Positions 5,243 through 5,972 of a stretch of DNA of 5,972 nucleotides are shown here, in pieces. Each line of letters starts with the position of its first letter. The stretch's first letter is position 1. The stretch lies in assembly GCA_036961345.1 (NCBI GenBank), contig JBALVT010000231.1, forward strand, positions 1-5,972, read 5' to 3'. The notes beneath the pieces are model-generated. The model was not told the DNA's origin. It did not search any database and worked only from the letters and a program-made list of their open reading frames with translations. Position numbers and translations under genes: made by a program. The stretch is from JBALVT01 sp036961345 (GTDB lineage: Bacteria; Pseudomonadota; Gammaproteobacteria; Pseudomonadales; Halieaceae).

Positions 5243-5972
5243 CTATTTTGAGAGGGCTGCGCTGAGCATTTTAGCGGTGACATCAACGATAGGAATCACT
5301 TGCTCATAGGCCATGCGCGTGGGCCCGATTACCCCCAGCACACCCAGGGTATTGCCGCCGTCATGATAGGGGGCTGTAATGACGCTGTAATCGCCAAAAA
5401 CCTCATATCCGGCCTCCTCGCCAATGAATATCTGGATGCCCTCGGCTCTTGAGCAGCGCTCCAACAGGTGCAGCAGGTCTTTCTTTTTCTCGAACGCTTC
5501 AAACAGACCCTGCAGCTTGCCCATCTCGTCGGCATTGGCCCCTTCAAGCAGGTGCGATTCACCGGCCATCAGGTATTCATCTTCGATCTTTTTATCGCCC
5601 TCGGGGCTCAGGGCCCTACTGGCGAGGTCTAGCGAGGCCTCCAGATAACTGTCTATTTGCGAGCGCGCATCACGCATCTCCCGCAATATTTGCTCCTGTA
5701 CCAGATTCAGTGGTTGCCCGGCAAAACGCTGGTTCACCAGCACCGCGGCCTGTTTCAGCTCAGACTCAGTGTACTTGCGAACCGTGTGAATAATGCGATT
5801 TTGCACTTCCCGTTCATTCACCACCAGAATGACCAATACGCGGTCACCAGAAAGCGGCAGAAACTCTACCTGCCGCAGCTGGTGGGCCTCTTGTTTGGGG
5901 ACTGTGACCACACCTGCCTGGGCCGTAATGGTGGACAACAGGGACGAGGCAGACTGCACCAACTCCGAAGAA
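5243..5972 (-). CDS. hrcA: Heat-inducible transcription repressor HrcA (partial, 5' end outside window)
   Basis: The C-terminal 242 residues are visible, ending at TAG 5243-5245; the frame is open to the right edge. HrcA is usually about 340-350 aa, so roughly 100 residues, including the winged-helix DNA-binding domain, are missing from view. Recognizable parts are LVQSASSLLSTITAQAGVVT near the visible start, VEFLPLSGDRVLVILVVN, FIGEEAGYEVFGDYSVITAPY, and the C-terminal signature GVIGPTRMAYEQVIPIVDVT coded at 5276-5335. HrcA represses heat-shock genes by binding CIRCE operators and, in the systems studied, needs GroEL to stay active, so misfolded protein titrates GroEL and relieves repression. 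The order hrcA-grpE-dnaK-dnaJ is widespread. A TTG at 5960-5962 is internal, not the start. Confidence 0.95.
   Translation of the reverse strand, partial: SSELVQSASSLLSTITAQAGVVTVPKQEAHQLRQVEFLPLSGDRVLVILVVNEREVQNRIIHTVRKYTESELKQAAVLVNQRFAGQPLNLVQEQILREMRDARSQIDSYLEASLDLASRALSPEGDKKIEDEYLMAGESHLLEGANADEMGKLQGLFEAFEKKKDLLHLLERCSRAEGIQIFIGEEAGYEVFGDYSVITAPYHDGGNTLGVLGVIGPTRMAYEQVIPIVDVTAKMLSAALSK

Noticed and set aside
5960..5962. TTG as the start of hrcA
   Set aside because: The frame is open to the window edge, and the downstream protein corresponds to the part of HrcA after its DNA-binding domain, so the true start is outside the window.

Overview
The window is one minus-strand gene block from a Gammaproteobacterium. 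The protein sequences are of the gammaproteobacterial type throughout, and the order grpE-dnaK-dnaJ-dapB is known from Pseudomonas and related marine lineages. An hrcA gene at the head suggests a lineage outside the enterics and Pseudomonas, for example the Cellvibrionales; that narrower placement is an inference. There is no sign of mobile DNA, CRISPR, tRNA or rRNA, and no base-composition break that I can see.

Reading along the minus strand, from high to low coordinates, the layout is: the C-terminal two thirds of hrcA (runs off the right edge); a 145-nt spacer with a possible weak terminator and a good sigma32-type promoter; grpE (197 aa from a GTG start); a 130-nt spacer with a second sigma32-type promoter and a leader hairpin; dnaK (642 aa); a 121-nt spacer carrying three successive stem-loops (the first overlaps the end of dnaK); dnaJ (376 aa); dapB, overlapping dnaJ by ATGA; a 34-nt gap; and the start of a thioredoxin-fold gene that runs off the left edge. 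This last gene closely resembles the chaperedoxin CnoX (YbbN), but has a CEPC active site where the E. coli protein has SQHC.

Together the genes form a proteostasis operon. HrcA is a heat-shock repressor. DnaK, DnaJ and GrpE are the complete Hsp70 chaperone with its J-protein and nucleotide exchange factor. CnoX is a holdase that, in E. coli, hands substrates to DnaK/J/GrpE and GroEL. DapB (lysine and diaminopimelate synthesis) is a housekeeping passenger, translationally coupled to dnaJ.

Regulation appears layered. Sigma32-like promoters with the same -35 core and the same 15-nt spacer precede both grpE and dnaK, and no CIRCE operator (the HrcA site) is visible in the window. The structured dnaK-dnaJ spacer could set the DnaK:DnaJ ratio. 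This is mainly a conserved housekeeping locus. The observations most worth following are the redox-competent CnoX in the hsp70 operon, the paired promoters and the hairpin cluster.
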